64,000 nt of DNA, from assembly GCA_932521025.1 (NCBI GenBank), contig OW051470.1, positions 7,860,501-7,924,500 on the forward strand. Reading direction: 5' to 3'. Source of the DNA: Oscheius onirici. Taxonomy: Eukaryota > Nematoda > Chromadorea > Rhabditida > Rhabditidae. Shown here in pieces: positions 1 through 12,262 of this stretch. Numbering within the stretch: position 1 is the stretch's first letter; every line of letters starts with the position of its first letter. Position numbers and translations under genes: made by a program. A model generated the notes under the pieces. That model saw only the letters and a list, made by a program, of their open reading frames with translations, had not been told where the DNA came from and did no database searches.

Positions 1-511
1 TGATTCTGCATCCGACGGTGTGTTATGGGGAAAGAGGGGAAATCATAGAGAGGCAAAGTCAGCTTCTGATAGTAATATGTAAGATGATCGAGGTCTAGAG
101 TGTGTGATCAACTTTTCACAGTGAGCAGAGGTTCCAAAGCAAGAAAATTCTAGACTGGGAGACAGTGAAATTCGATGGTATTGAGAGTCAAGAAAGAATA
201 GTAGAGGAAAGCCTTCTTGGCATTGGAAAAGTGCGTTGAGACAGGCTGTGACAGACTCGTAGTCAGACCTACAAACGAGTATAGGAAGAGAAAATCGAGA
301 AGGTTGCACAGTAAAAGAAAAATAGGAAGGTTTGATGAAGAAGAGAGGTTAAAACATCGTCATTGATCAGCTACAGTCTTGTGCAAAACAGGGAGGTGAA
401 AACTAGAAGATCAGTAAAGAGCCAAGACACGATAATCAGTGTAGTGAGATTAATGGTTTACGAGAGTCAGAAAGTCTGGTTCGAGAGAGCAAGACTCATG
501 AACATAACAGC
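1..511. other. No gene recognised
   Basis: This stretch precedes the first gene. Short open frames exist on both strands, but none shows a recognisable domain, a splice-supported extension or coding-like composition. It probably contains the promoter and 5' leader of the acidic SAP30-like gene that follows. Confidence 0.4.
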
Positions 512-2676
512 ATGAACATGTACCAACAAAGACCAATATTTCAGTCGACTCATCACAACATCTGCGCCTTCCACTGGAAGCAGATCAAGTACTCTCGTCG
601 CGGAAGACTCTACGAAGATCTGGAACCCGTGTCACCGTTGGAAGAGATTGAATTGATGGCGGATTTGGACCAAATCTTGGTTAGTTCTTTTTGATAACTC
701 TTAGTTATTTCAACGTCTAGGAAAAGAAACCATTCCGAAGGAGAGACGAGGAAGAGAGTGACAGTTCTGACAGTGAGGAAAGCTGCTCTTCCAGTGACGA
801 TGAGAGGGAAGAGGAGGACATAATGAGTGATATCGAAGAGTACAGTTCCGAATCCGAATTCGATGAAGATGAAACGGAATCAGAGAGCGATTCTGAAGAA
901 TCTGAATCGGAAGAACTCTGGAAGAGGCTGGAAATCGATGTGAGGGACAAGAACCTAATGGATGAACTCAAAGCTCTTTCAATGGCTGAAGAAATTCGAC
1001 AAGGAGCCGATCCTGACTCTGATGATGACTCACTGAACGGATGGGAAGCGGTAGAAGAGGCTCCGGCTCTGGAATCTGATGAGAATTCCTCTGGGAGTGA
1101 GGACAGTGACGATGAGGACACTTCCAGTAGCAGTAGCGAGAGTGAGGACGAGACAGATGAGAAGCCGAAAATGGTCAATGGAATAAAGACGCCAGAGTTA
1201 CCGTCTTCACCTGCAGGAATTCCCACAGAGGGACTGGAAGACGAAGAGACGAGCAGTGAAGATGAGGACGTGAAGCCGGGTACGCCGAAAATTAGCAGTG
1301 AGTTTATAGTGACTCTTGGTCTGGGATTGTAACTTTTTATCCTATGACTCTGTGAACCTGAGCCTCCGGTCCCTAAGTAAAGTCTGGGCTATAGATTCTG
1401 CTCCCTTTCAAGAATAGGACTGTCCTCCATTCTTGAACATAAGATCAGTAGGACATAGAAAGCTTGTGTTCAAATTGGATGTCGAGTTTTCGGTAAAACT
1501 CGTCTTCCCCCGAAAGTGTGCTTTACTGGCACCTGTCAGCTCAACACTGAAAGTGGACAACCGTCTGGAATATTATAGACGGTAGAATTCCCTTTTCTCC
1601 CACCTGTGTCACAACTATGTAACTCTCAATCCTGTCTATTTCTTCCGTCACCCCCTGTTCACCAGACTCTCTCTGTTCCCAATGTTGTTACTGTTCCTAT
1701 CCACAACTTTCAGTGATTACTCGACATCGAAACCGTCTGCTTCTCCTGAACGGAGATCGTCACTACGATGATGTAAAAGAAGAAGAAACACATCATGAGG
1801 AAAATGGCCTGAGCGTCGACGATACGGACGAAGATGAGGAAAAGGAGAATCACGACCCTCTAGAGGAAGAGGACGAGTTCGATCAGGATACGGATGAGTC
1901 GACTGACAGTGAAGAAGAAGAAAGTAGTGAGGAGAGTACAGACAACAGTAGTGAGGATGAGACGAGCGAGTCTTCTGATGGTCAGTTTCTGAGAGTCATT
2001 TCCTTATTAGGCATTTGCAGACGATCTCGACACAGAAGAAGAGAAGATCGAGAAGGAAGAAGAGACCAATGATCCTGAAGCCTTTGGACCGGGTCCTATC
2101 CATCGACAGTTAGACAACTTGGAAATTGATCTGGATGTCAAGGTAGGAAACTGTGACTGTTTCTATGGTACTATATCCTTCCAGAACGAAGATTCTGATC
2201 AAGAAGCCCTTTCCGAAGAGAACTATGAGATGTGGCAGGACGAGAAAGAGACCTCGAGTGAGTCGGAAGACAGTGACGAATCCGATGAAGAGGACGAAAT
2301 CGCTGGACAAGTTGATGTCAATGATCCTGTCGATAATCCGGAGGAGATAGCATTGGTTTGTTATCAGTTGGTTGTTTTGTGAGGATTTTTTCAGATCCTG
2401 CAGAGTATGAGTACTCTTCCGGTAACCACTCTTCGACGGTACAGAAAGTTCCACGGAATTCCTACTAGGGCGACGGCAACAAAAGTTTCGGTGAGTTCTG
2501 GACAGCGAAACTGACAGACTGACAGTCCATAACTCATTTCCCGTTTCCAGATGCTCCCAATGATAACCCGTCACTTCTCCAGTTTCGAAGTTGATCCGAA
2601 TGCTATTCAAGCCTCTTTCCTTGCCAGAAGAAAAAAGAGACATCTAATCAATAGAAGACATCCATTCCGACGCTAA
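512..2676 (+). CDS. Acidic protein with C-terminal SAP30-like Sin3-binding segment
   Basis: Seven exons join in phase: 512-679, 721-1297, 1714-1980, 2021-2142, 2185-2355, 2395-2490 and 2551-2676, giving about 508 residues. The N-terminal ~56 residues are ordinary. The middle ~380 residues are dominated by Glu, Asp and Ser runs, a highly acidic disordered region. The last ~75 residues resemble the Sin3-binding domain of SAP30: LPVTTLRRYRKFHGIPTR, then ITRHFSSFEVD, AI and FL, followed by a basic tail. SAP30 is a nuclear adaptor of the Sin3 histone deacetylase complex. The zinc finger usual in SAP30 was not seen, so this may be a distant relative with an acidic chromatin-binding region. A six-codon upstream ORF (ATG at 498) ends in a TGA overlapping the chosen ATG. 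The gene model is firm; the SAP30 relation is an inference from motif resemblance. Confidence 0.6.
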
Positions 2677-2720
2677 AAGAGATCTGCAATGCATTGTTTA
2701 TTATCCAAATAGTCTAAAAT

Positions 2721-5700
2721 CTATCGGACACGTACAGCTCGTTCCCTCTTGACCGCCTCCTTTCGATCCACATCCAGAAGCGGACCCCAGTCCGGAGTCG
2801 GTCGAGTCATTGCCTTCCAGCTGTCTCCGCGTCTCGCCGAAACGATAATCTTGGTCGTGGCGTAGACGAGAGTAAAAGAAATTCCCGTCATTATCAGAGT
2901 CCAGCCTGTGAAGGAGAGAATCCCAGAAAGTGGCTTGGGCGTGATGACGGCAGAGATGATCGACATCAGGAGGCATGTCTGAGATTTTTTTTTGGTTTAC
3001 TGGAATCTTTGGAGGTATACAAGCAAAGCGGTAGGAGAGAGAAGAGCCCAGCTGACACAGAGAAAGTGCTTCACGAACATCCGCGATTCAGACATTGTCT
3101 CCAGATTTCTGGAAGGAAAGGATTCTTTTCAGTTCCCTGCCGTTGTCTCCCCCTCTGTCTCTCTAGTTCTGAAACTGTCCCAGTCCAATCCTCTCCTCCA
3201 GACAGCCTCCTCCTGCCCAGTTCCAGACACTCATTTTCTTCCAAAAGTTCTAAGGTTATCTGACGAGGACTGAACTCGGAACAATTCTAAGAGAGACTGA
3301 CAGTATATGTCTCTTGATTACAGTACGTGAGTACATGTCTTGACCGACGCTTTCAACTCTTTCCCTTATAATTCTGGTTCAGGTTCCTGTCTCATGCTCT
3401 GTCATAATCTTATCAAGTTGACTGTTCTACCAAATATTTGGATATCTATGTTCAAAACTGTTTGAGCGAGGAAATAACAACACCCTACAGTAGTCACTGA
3501 ACTGTCGCAATCATCAAGTGATTACTCTTCCAGATTCTTGGATATGTAACTGTTTTCAGAACTACTCAAATAAAACAGTATCCTACAGTATTCTCGAATC
3601 GTGGGTTTAAAGGAACTGGACCGCCACTTTCATCTATTTGACAGTCCTTCCAGGCGTCAAAATACGTACCTGTTTTAAGAAGTATTCAAAGAGAAAAGTA
3701 CAGTATCCTACAGTAGTCTTGACTCATCACTGAGCTGGAATTTGTCTCTGTCGCCCAGTCTCTATACATATTTCTCCGTTTACCCAGACTTACACAGCAA
3801 GACGCCTCACGCCATAGACGATGGCAAATACGATGACCTCGAGGAAGGCCACGGCCACCGTAAGAATATTCGTAAAGGATTCGACTATCATGAGCTGCCT
3901 GAATCCTCCGCGATTGATGAAAATGAAGGCGACGAAGGCAAAGGCGACCGTAATCACAGTCAAGACGATCCATTTGTAGCGCTTGATGAGGCTGTCCAGT
4001 CCAGAAAGAGCTCGTTGACGATCATGAAACATGCCAATCAGGGCGGCCAATTGAATCATCTGAAAGTTTGAGTGATGATGGAAAATGAAAAACGGACCAT
4101 CAGGATATAGGAGCGGACAAATTCGATGAGGAAGTGGAAAAGACACCAGAGCCAGCCGGCTGTGTAGGTCGAGATGGTCTCAATGTAGATGAAGTGCATG
4201 AAATGGAGACGCTTCTCGAGAAGGAACTTGATTCGATGATCGGATGGAATGTCGGAGAAGACCAGATCTGAAAGAGTTTGAATGAAAGACAGAAGGGCAA
4301 TGCTCTCCCCATCAGTTCAGGCAGATTTTTTTTCCTAAGCAATAATTCAATCTCTGTCCCTTCCAAACTTGACGTACCCATAGGGATTCACTGAGAACGT
4401 GCAGATGGCATAACGCCTCACATTCTCCCATTAGCATCCTTTCAACACCCTTTTTTTCAATCCCCTCTCATTCTCTTTTTGAACAACAAAAAATTCAGGT
4501 GAAAATCAGGTCAGCATGAACCTTTTTCAAACTTCTGACTAGAGTGAACAACTACAGTTAGAATGGACTTTATGATTCGGCGAACGCAGTGACAAAAAAA
4601 CTGTAAGAAAATAAGAGATCTCTTTGTTGCCAAAATTCTTAACCCAAAGCTATAGACGTCGGTTATAAAAAAACATTTCGGTTAGGGTAGAGAGGTGATG
4701 AAATACAAGTTTTAGCCCAGTTCCATAAATTTAGTAACATCCATCAATCGCATAACTTTTGTCGGTTCTGTATTCAACTCCAGTTACAATTCTAGTTTCG
4801 AATCAACCCAAGGCTGTATGGTGAAGGTAAAAAACATATCTTTGAAAGTAAATGCAAATATCACTGCTTTTGAATATGAGAAAGACTTACTGGCTAAATG
4901 ACCGGCATGAAGAAAAGTCGTCGTGTTAACCAGAACGTAGAAGAGGACGACACAGCTCGTCACCCAGACCACATCTCGACGGATACTGGAACTGAAGGGA
5001 CGTCCACTGCTCAGATGAGCCATTCCGCCGTTGGCCAGACTAAAAATTGTACTAGTGGAGCTTTCTGTGGACCTACTTGAGAGCAAAAATGGCATGAGCG
5101 ACTGCCTCAGTCCAAGCTTCTCCATTGGAGAGAGCAGTCCATTTCGGCTTGAACAGAAAACTCAGCCCGGCTAGAGAGTTGTCCAGAGTGATGCCCATTA
5201 TGAGGTGAAGAAGGTAGTAGAGAGAACAGAGTCCACAGACCACCGGAGCAGCAAATTTGAGCCATTTCTCGTGCCAGAAGGCTGCTGGAAGGATGGACAG
5301 TGAGATGACCAGAAGACTGATCCAGGTGTAATGGTCGGGAAGCTGAAAATCACTGGCCAGCTGGGGATTTCGCAGAATGTTGGTCTCGAGGAAGGAGAGG
5401 AAGGGAGTCGTGCGCTCATTGGTAGTTCGGGACTCGACTAAGGCGGAGAATTGACGGAGACACTGCTCGTCGTCGGCCAGAGACGCGTTGGTCTGACAGA
5501 CGTGGAAGGTTCTGGAAGATACTGGATCAGTTATTGTTACTGTTACTGTGACTGTCCCTCACCCTCTTCCCTACCTAGGATCAATGCAGTTAGAAGGAAG
5601 ATCATTACAGCTACTCCATGGACTTCCAGAAGCTCCAATTCCTTTGAAGCTGTGCACAGTCAGAGCCCCAATATGCGTCAACCAAACAGTCTGGACAGTT

Positions 5701-6071
5701 CCTCTGAGAACGAGCAGAAAGGCCATCGAGGCGGCGATACCACTGAAGAGGGGAACGGCTCTTCGCAGCTGGAGAAAAGCGGCGCTGGAAGAGAACTGTC
5801 CAAGTGCGGTTTCCAGAAGCAGAAGCGGGTATCCGATCAGCAGAATGGCCAGGAGAAACTGACAGAAAAAGATGCTGCCACCGTGACGGAAGAGCGCGGC
5901 TCCAAAGTCGAGACTGTGATTGGAACAGATACAGTAAGCAATGGCAAGTGTGTAGAAGAGACGATGACTCGGTTGGATGTGTTTGATCGGTTCCTTTTCA
6001 GTCCTTATACTGAGTGGCGAGACCGCTGGCGACGTCACTGGCTCGATATCCGACTCCAGTGTCTCTTCATT
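2721..6071 (-). CDS. SLC6-family (sodium-dependent neurotransmitter-type) transporter, divergent
   Basis: Seven exons join in phase on the minus strand: 6071-5575, 5511-5077, 5039-4891, 4267-4098, 4059-3794, 3108-3021 and 2978-2721. The product has about twelve hydrophobic segments. SLC6 hallmarks are the YPLLLLETALGQFSS segment after TM1/TM2, a Cys pair in the large extracellular loop (WSSC then NC), the TM6-TM8 segment ending FLHAGHLA, and a C-terminus reading RPTPDWGPLL. These carriers move amino acids, amines or osmolytes with sodium. TM1 is unusual: the family's conserved NVWRFPY stretch is replaced by SLDFGAALFRHGG, so sodium or substrate binding may be changed. The first in-frame ATG is not in the 6071-5575 exon, which begins at a TTATAG acceptor, so a 5' exon is missing from this model. 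Substrate cannot be predicted. Confidence 0.75.
3130..3793. repeat. Intronic imperfect repeats with CCTACAGTA cores
   Basis: The 685-bp intron of the SLC6-like gene contains several imperfect copies of a unit with the core CCTACAGTA, at about 3482, 3570 and 3708, followed by similar GACTCATCAC or AATCATCAAG segments. They look like decayed copies of a short repeat. No coding capacity is evident. Confidence 0.4.
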
Positions 6072-6667
6072 CTATAATTTTCGGTCTCATTGATGGGAAT
6101 TGTTAGACTCATTCATTTTATCGGTAGACTAACGAAGAAGAAGCTTCTTTCTGCTAAAAAGTACCCATTTTGACTCGAAACTGTATTATTCGTTTTTTGA
6201 ACTTTATAACTTGTTTTCCGTCGTTTCTTCTACCAAAAAGCCTAAATTTCACCACTTTCGATATTTCCTCGTCCGAAAGACTTGTCGTCAAAGTGAGAAT
6301 AACTTTAACCAGGAAAGATCACAAGTTTTCACTAGAAACACGTAAAAATCGCTTAGAACAGCAAAAAAAATCTAAATTTTCACTTACTGTGGCATGCGAA
6401 CTACGCAATTACGTAATTTCAGAACTATCGTACCATCAAAAGTGCGGAACAACTGAATTTCATCTTTTCTTAATTTTTTTTGCTTTTTCTACTTCTCGAC
6501 AGCAACCCTATTCTTTTTTCCCAGTATTTCTACCAAATACTCCATTAAAAAACTCACATTCTTGTCGGGCATCCTCCAAGTCGACTAAATTAACTTTTGC
6601 AAAAGTTCAAAAGCACTTTATTTCAATAACAGGATAACAGCAAAAATAATAACAAACAACGTTTTTT
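6072..6667. other. Intergenic region; may hold the missing SLC6 5' exon
   Basis: About 600 bp separate the first recognised SLC6 exon from the stop codon of the RRP45 gene; both are on the minus strand. The sequence is AT-rich and I see no conserved protein. Because the SLC6 exon starts at an acceptor without an ATG, its start exon should lie here or beyond. Confidence 0.35.
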
Positions 6668-9600
6668 CTATCCTTCAAGATCGTCTAATCCGTCCAGAAG
6701 ATCGTTGGCTTCGTCGAGTTCCTGCTGCCGTTTGCTCTTTTGCGTCTGTTCGGCGATTTTGACCTGCCCGACGTCCGAAACGATTCGATTCACCTAAATT
6801 ATGGTTTTTTACCAAATTGAGCGAAAATGCACCTGTTTAGTCACGGATTTGTCCTCTTCAGAGACGGAGGCTCGTTTTGATAGGAAGGGATCTTCCTAAA
6901 TTTGATTTTTAGAGGAATAAGGAAAACTAACGTTAAGAACGACACTGTTGACCTCGGCAGCAGATCTGGAGGCTCCTGCAGCGGCTGTGACCTCAATTCC
7001 TGGAGCTATCAGTTCATTCGGATGGGCTTCTCTGAAAATGGAATTACGGTTTTTTATTGTGAATTGAGCTATCTGTTTGCCCCTTTTTTACGCTTGTCCA
7101 CGCTGAATTCAAAAAAGATGACTAGAAAATGGACCGGTATGTATCAGAATCATCCAGTTCCCTCATAATTTTCACTTTGTTTTAAACGAAAACTTAGGTG
7201 GTTGTTTTAAACGAGCTCTAAAAACGTAGGTAGAAGTCGCAAAAACGAACAAGAAATGGAGCAGAACTCGAGCTAACACAATAGACCTGTCGATGTGACT
7301 ATTACCACGTTTTTTTCAGACAAAAATAAACATGTAAAAAAGTAAAACCTGCAGGTCAAGACCTCCGCCGTTATCGTCGTCTCGAATCCTGGCGGTTTTT
7401 CGTATTTGGTCCTCTTTTTGCTATCGTCTTGAATGACCGTCTGGACGAGTTCCGACAGGTCCATGGCACGTTGCATAGCCTTACGGACACACGTTTCCAG
7501 CTGAATTTATTCAATTTTCAGAATTAAAAAGACGAAAACGTACAAGTTGGGTGTTCAGAATGAAGCTGGTAGATTGGTGAAGGGCACAGACTTCTTTTCG
7601 CTTGTTACAGGCCACAACGAGGTGTCCCGAAAGCCAGGGCTGCTCTTTTTCCGTCGGATCGACGATCATCTGCTGACTAAAAAGGAGTTTTGATAGTGAA
7701 TTGATTAAAAAAGATACCTGTCATCGAAGAAGCCGAAGGATACGCAAATCGGAGTGTGGTAGATGTTCAGAGGGACGAGGGCCTGCTCCCATTGAGAGTG
7801 CTGAAAATAGGGAGGTTTGTGGTAAACTTTATGTGGGATTCTAACAAAATACGGGCTTTTCATATAAACGTGAATCCCAATCATTTGTATATGGAAAATC
7901 GTTACAAAGGCTAGTCTTTCTAAGCCCATAAAGTTTCAAGGAAAGTCTACCTTTCATAATTGACTAAAGTTTGTGCGCGGACTAACATCGTGAGAAGCTC
8001 ATGTCTGCACCAACTTATTTTAGGTAATTTTGAACGTGTACGACCTTGAAATTTGTCCAACAGAACAGAAATCATCCTTTTTTGTTTGACCACACTCAAC
8101 TGTAGACGAGAGAGGATTCCGGTAATGCCCATTTCAGCTCAAAAGATATAGAATAGACAACATGAGAAACAAAGCATCTCCCAACGACATAAAACTGGAG
8201 TTTGAATGCTTCGCCGTAAGAAGCAAGAAAACGACCAGCTGGTAACTAGGAACTGCTTCTGTCTCAATCAACCAGATAAAATGCTGGTCCATCTTGTCCA
8301 GCAGACATAGCTCTAACCCAACAGCCACGTTCTCTTCTAGCAAAAATCTACTCCAATTCCGCTCCAGAAACAAACGCGCCCTCTTCTGGTCTTCCAAGTT
8401 CTATCTACTTCTATTAGCTTTTCTTTTCAAACTTTTGCATTAAAACAATAATTTTTGTAACTTTTGTTTACAAAAGTTTTACTTCTAAAACCATCAAGTA
8501 CTTCTAATTGACAGTTACCATAGATAGTGACTTTTGCCACAAGGTTATTCAATCGACAGCGACGGCAGCAGAAGGTCAGATGCCCACCAACGACGATTTG
8601 GAGAGGAATGGCGAAAAGGGAGCCGACGAGGTCAGCATCACGGACGACGTCAGAGGAGCCGACTACTACCACGGCCTCATTCCCAAACTCGATGCCGAGC
8701 CACTGCTGAAGAAGGACGGCGACTTCCTGCTGCGCAAGACCGAAGTCCAGCAACAGACCGTCTTGGCTGTCTCGGTTCGTGTCGATACGGCCGTCAAACA
8801 CTTCATGGTCAACCAGGACGACCAGGGACGCTTCTACTTCGAGGGACAGAAGGAAAAGGGAGTCGCTGACCTGATCCAGTGGCATCTCCAGACGAAGAAT
8901 CCGCTCTCGACGGCCTCTGGAGCTCGTCTGAAGCGACCGATCGAACGCGCTCCCTGGGCACTGAACCACGACTCGATCAGTCTCGTCAAGAAGCTCGGCG
9001 AGGGAGCCTTCGGTGAAGTCTATCTGGCGGAACACGCGACGGGCCGAATCAAGCAGGAGGTGGCCGTCAAGACGATGCGCAACGAGGCGACTCGCGAAGC
9101 CCGTCTCAAGTTCATGAAGGAGGCTCGTCTGATGAGAAAGTACAACCACCGCAATGTCGTTCATATCATCGGCGTTGCCGTTCACGAACACCCGTTGATG
9201 CTGGTGATGGAAGTCTGTCCGGGCGGATCGCTGGCCGGCCATCTGCGCAAGAACAAGGGAAAACTGGACCGAGCCGAAAAGCTCAGATTTTGTCTCGAAG
9301 CTGCTGATGGAATCGCCTATCTGGCTAGCAAGCTCTGCATCCACAGAGGTTACTTCATAGTGTTTGTCTCTCTTGTCGTACTCTATCCGCATGTTGCTTA
9401 CTTTGTCTTAATGTCACTCTGTCTGACTGTCTAGATCTCTGACGTCCTGTCTGAGAGTATCTGCAAGTTTCTATCCCTCCGTCCCAAAGCCGAAGCCTTC
9501 TTTTTTCAATCTTTTTGTTTTCATGTCTCGCAGCATATGGTCTGTATGTGTCCCCTAACAATGTCTATTTCTCCGACGTCCTGTCTATCAAAATGAGTCT

Positions 9601-11198
9601 CAGTCTCTTTCTATAAGTTCACCCGGTAAAAAAGCCCTATCTCTTCCAGATATTGCCGCCCGAAACTGCCTCCTCTCGGCCAAGAATGAGGTGAAGATTG
9701 CCGACTTTGGCATGAGCGACGAGAAGGCCATTATCCAGGACGACACGCTCGAGAAGGTCCCCGTGAAATGGCTCGCCCCGGAGACACTCCAGGAGAAGCT
9801 CTACTCGCTCAAGACGGACGTCTGGAGCTATGGCGTCCTGGTCTGGGAGATCTACGCCGACGGCGCTGAGCCGTATCCGGGACTGACGCGCCTCCAGACC
9901 CGCGCCAAGATCGTCGTCCAGAACTACAGGATGGACATGCCGAAGGACTGTCCAAAGGTCGTCGCCGACCTGGTCGCAGCCGCCTGGGACAAGAACCCCA
10001 ACAAGCGTCCGGAGATGACCAGCATTGCTCGCCAGCTCCGCGGCATCACCAAGAGCTAGAAACAAAAGAACAATAAATACGGTAGCAACGCCCCTTGTGT
10101 TCAGTTTCTAGAGTTTTTAGCTTACAGGCATTGTTCACCGCTGGTTCTGAACACGTTTCCTGTCTTCTCCCCAGTTTGTAGCCAAAACATCGTGTTCTCC
10201 TCTTCTAGTCAATCTACCAGGGACCAGCAAAGGCTGCTGCCGAAGGTGTTTTCAATACCGACTAAAGGAAAACGTTTCGAGCTTTGATTCAGAAGAAAAG
10301 AGGAACTGTAAGACTGGGAAGGCTACGAATAATCAATGTCTGGGAGGATAGCCTTCGCCATGAATGCATAGTTTCCCGCTTTTAAATCCGTCTCTTACTT
10401 TCACCGGACTGTCAAACGGGACAAGAATAGACATTTGAAGTTTTGCTGTTGACTTATTTCAAGTTATTCCGTTACGGAAATGTATCCAAGCTTGTTTTAA
10501 AAAAGAAAAGGAGAAAAAAGACTCACAACAAGGGTAGAATGCGGCTCTACAGAGACATTGGGCCGTCTGTAGTGATAGAGAGCGGTTACGGCTGCCAGAG
10601 ATGCACAATCGAGCAGGGCTCCGTCGTCGTCCATTATGCGCACGTCGATTCGAATTTTCCAGACTTCTTGGCCCGTTCGAATGCACAGAGCCTATTTTTT
10701 GCTTACTATTCAATAAAAAATGTATTTACCTCGACATCAATGCATCGGGAATCTCTGAGGACTAGTTCTAGAAGTCGGGTCAGTTCCATGCCCTTCTGCC
10801 CGAGTCTGTTGTGCTCAAAAGCTGAATTATTTTATTTTTAGACTGGAAAAAGAGAAAACCTGGATTTCCCATGGGACTGGTGTCGACTTCGACGGAGATA
10901 ATACCTTTCTGCGGCCGCGTCTGACCCGGCTCCACCAAGGAGGCGCTGACTGCACAAAACACTCTAAAAATCGCTTAAGGGGGGAAATAAAATTTACTTT
11001 GTTGCGCCCATCATGCAGAGAGCTGTGCCGCATTCTGCTCCGACAACTAGCTTGACGGGTCGGAATTCGTCGCACAGACGACCGTCTAGTCTCTAAAAGG
11101 TTATGGTTGTTGAAAATGAAGAAAAGGCGGACCTGATCGTTACGGAATCCGTCAAGAATGAACTCGCGATTGCAGGAGGCCTGGGGATCGTCTCTCAT
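6668..11198 (-). CDS. exos-9: Exosome complex component RRP45 (EXOSC9 family)
   Basis: Eleven exons assemble to about 395 residues. This is one of the RNase PH-like ring subunits of the RNA exosome, which degrades and trims RNA 3' ends in nucleus and cytoplasm. Family landmarks occur in order: REFILDGFRNDQRLDGR at the N-terminus, a VFCAVSASLVEP strand, SRCIDVE before the WKIRIDVRIMDDDG block, ASLAAVTALYHYRRPNVSV, NIYHTPICVSFGFFDD, and HLVVACNKRKEVCALHQSTS. The C-terminal ~100 residues are polar and weakly conserved, as is usual for this subunit. Start is the ATG at 11198 just after a short T-rich acceptor-like site. The intron 7801-10526 is about 2.7 kb, against about 50 bp for most others, because it carries a whole tyrosine kinase gene on the opposite strand. 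Prefoldin 5 lies 490 bp upstream on the same strand. Confidence 0.88.
8580..10059 (+). CDS. Short SH2-domain non-receptor tyrosine kinase, Fer-like type
   Basis: Two exons (8580-9348 and 9650-10059) encode 392 residues. An SH2 domain (residues ~30-120) begins YYHGLIPKLDAEPLL and contains GDFLLRKTE with the FLxR phosphotyrosine-binding Arg. The kinase domain (~130-385) has the glycine loop GEGAFGEV, the lysine in VAVKTMR, catalytic HRDIAARNC (split across the intron), DFGMSD in place of the commoner DFGLS, and substrate-binding PVKWLAPE. All catalytic residues are present, so it should be active. SH2-kinases of this length without FCH/F-BAR domains form a large family in nematodes, several of them acting in sperm. 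The gene lies wholly inside an intron of the RRP45 gene on the opposite strand. AATAAA lies just after the stop. Codons are strongly G/C-ending compared with the host intron. The ATG at 8580 is the first in frame. Confidence 0.88.
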
Positions 11199-11686
11199 CT
11201 ACAAACATTGGTTATTTTCGAGTGAAAGTGAAATATAAAACAAGTAAACATGGTCAAGATATATAACCATGGGTGTAAGTTGAAAATTTGCAGTAGCGTG
11301 TCTTGCCCGGGCCTGTTTGGCCTCGTGGCCACTCTTGTGTGAGCTTTAAGAGAAAACTTTCATAGGGGTTCAGACTGTGAAAAAAGAACTTGAAGACTGT
11401 CAATAGTAGTTTGGAACCTGAATGAGCGACAAGTTGTTTGCATATCCGCTCCAACAGACAAGAGAATAGAGATTCGCAGATCTTCTCAACGAACAGTGAA
11501 AAAGTAGCCGTTAGGATGACGAACCCATCTACCGAACAAAACAGCACAATGAGTGTTATTATAAAAGTTTTTCGGACGAGACAAACAAGCAAACAAGAGT
11601 CATAAAAATTGAGGCAATATTTTCAAAAAGTGGTGGTGGTAGGGAATAAAGCAACAAAAATGCTAACAAAAACAATTGGGGACAAG
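11199..11686. other. Spacer between prefoldin 5 and RRP45 genes
   Basis: This 490-bp spacer contains one minus-strand open frame (11592-11254, 112 codons) whose start looks hydrophobic, like a signal peptide. It has no splice partners, no recognised family and no cysteine pattern, so I treat it as probably non-coding. The spacing is too long for a typical nematode operon. Confidence 0.35.
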
Positions 11687-12262
11687 TTACTTGGGCAGGG
11701 CAGCGATCTGGGATTGTATCTTCGTCTGAAGGCCTTCGGAAAGCACGGCCCGGGTCCTCTTCTTCTCCAGGACGATCTTCTCAATCGTTTCCAACTAAAA
11801 AATATATTTGCGGACGGTAAAAGGGGAAAACCTGGGTACTGATGTATTTCTTTTTCCTCTCGAAGAATTCAGAGGCCTGTTCGCGGCTCACTTCGGCATA
11901 ATAACCAGTTCCGATCTCGACGAGCATTTTGGACGGATCGGAGAGCTCTGCTCTGATGTACATCTTAAGTTCTTGCTTAAAATAGTCATACAAACAAAAA
12001 AACCGATTCTGAAAGAGGCACCAGAGCCTGATGACCGCCTTCCGTTCCGTCCAGGGATTTCAGTGCCAGAATGCTTTTCTCGTTTTTGCCAATAAAGGTC
12101 TGAATATATATGTGAAAAAGACAAATAAATACTAGAAAAAACCTTGAGACTATTGGAAGACTCGGTGAAAAAGGCCAGCTCTCCTTCGACTTGCTTCACT
12201 AGCTGATTTAGCTGTTCCACGCCCAATTCTCCGATCGGGATCTGCTTCGGCTCGTCTGCCAT
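11687..12262 (-). CDS. pfd-5: Prefoldin subunit 5
   Basis: Four exons encode about 151 residues, close to the usual ~150. Prefoldin is the hexameric cytosolic chaperone that passes unfolded actin and tubulin to the TCP-1 ring; subunit 5 is an alpha-type subunit. The N-terminal helix (MADEPKQIPIGELGVEQLNQ, LVKQVEGELAFF) and the C-terminal helix flank a beta-hairpin region with the family motifs ALVPLSES and VEIGTGYYAEV, followed by EFFERKKKYI. The short introns are in phase. The start is the ATG at 12262; the next gene upstream (RanGAP copy A) is divergent, 714 bp away. Confidence 0.92.

Noticed and set aside
717-1226. Minus-strand Ser-rich open frame
   Set aside because: It is the antisense of the acidic Glu/Ser/Asp repeats of the plus-strand gene and has no independent support.
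8427-9392. Minus-strand frame of 321 codons
   Set aside because: It mirrors the kinase exon, whose G/C-rich codons lack antisense stops; no protein family is visible in it.
11254-11592. Minus-strand frame with a signal-peptide-like start
   Set aside because: No splice context, family or composition support; likely chance.
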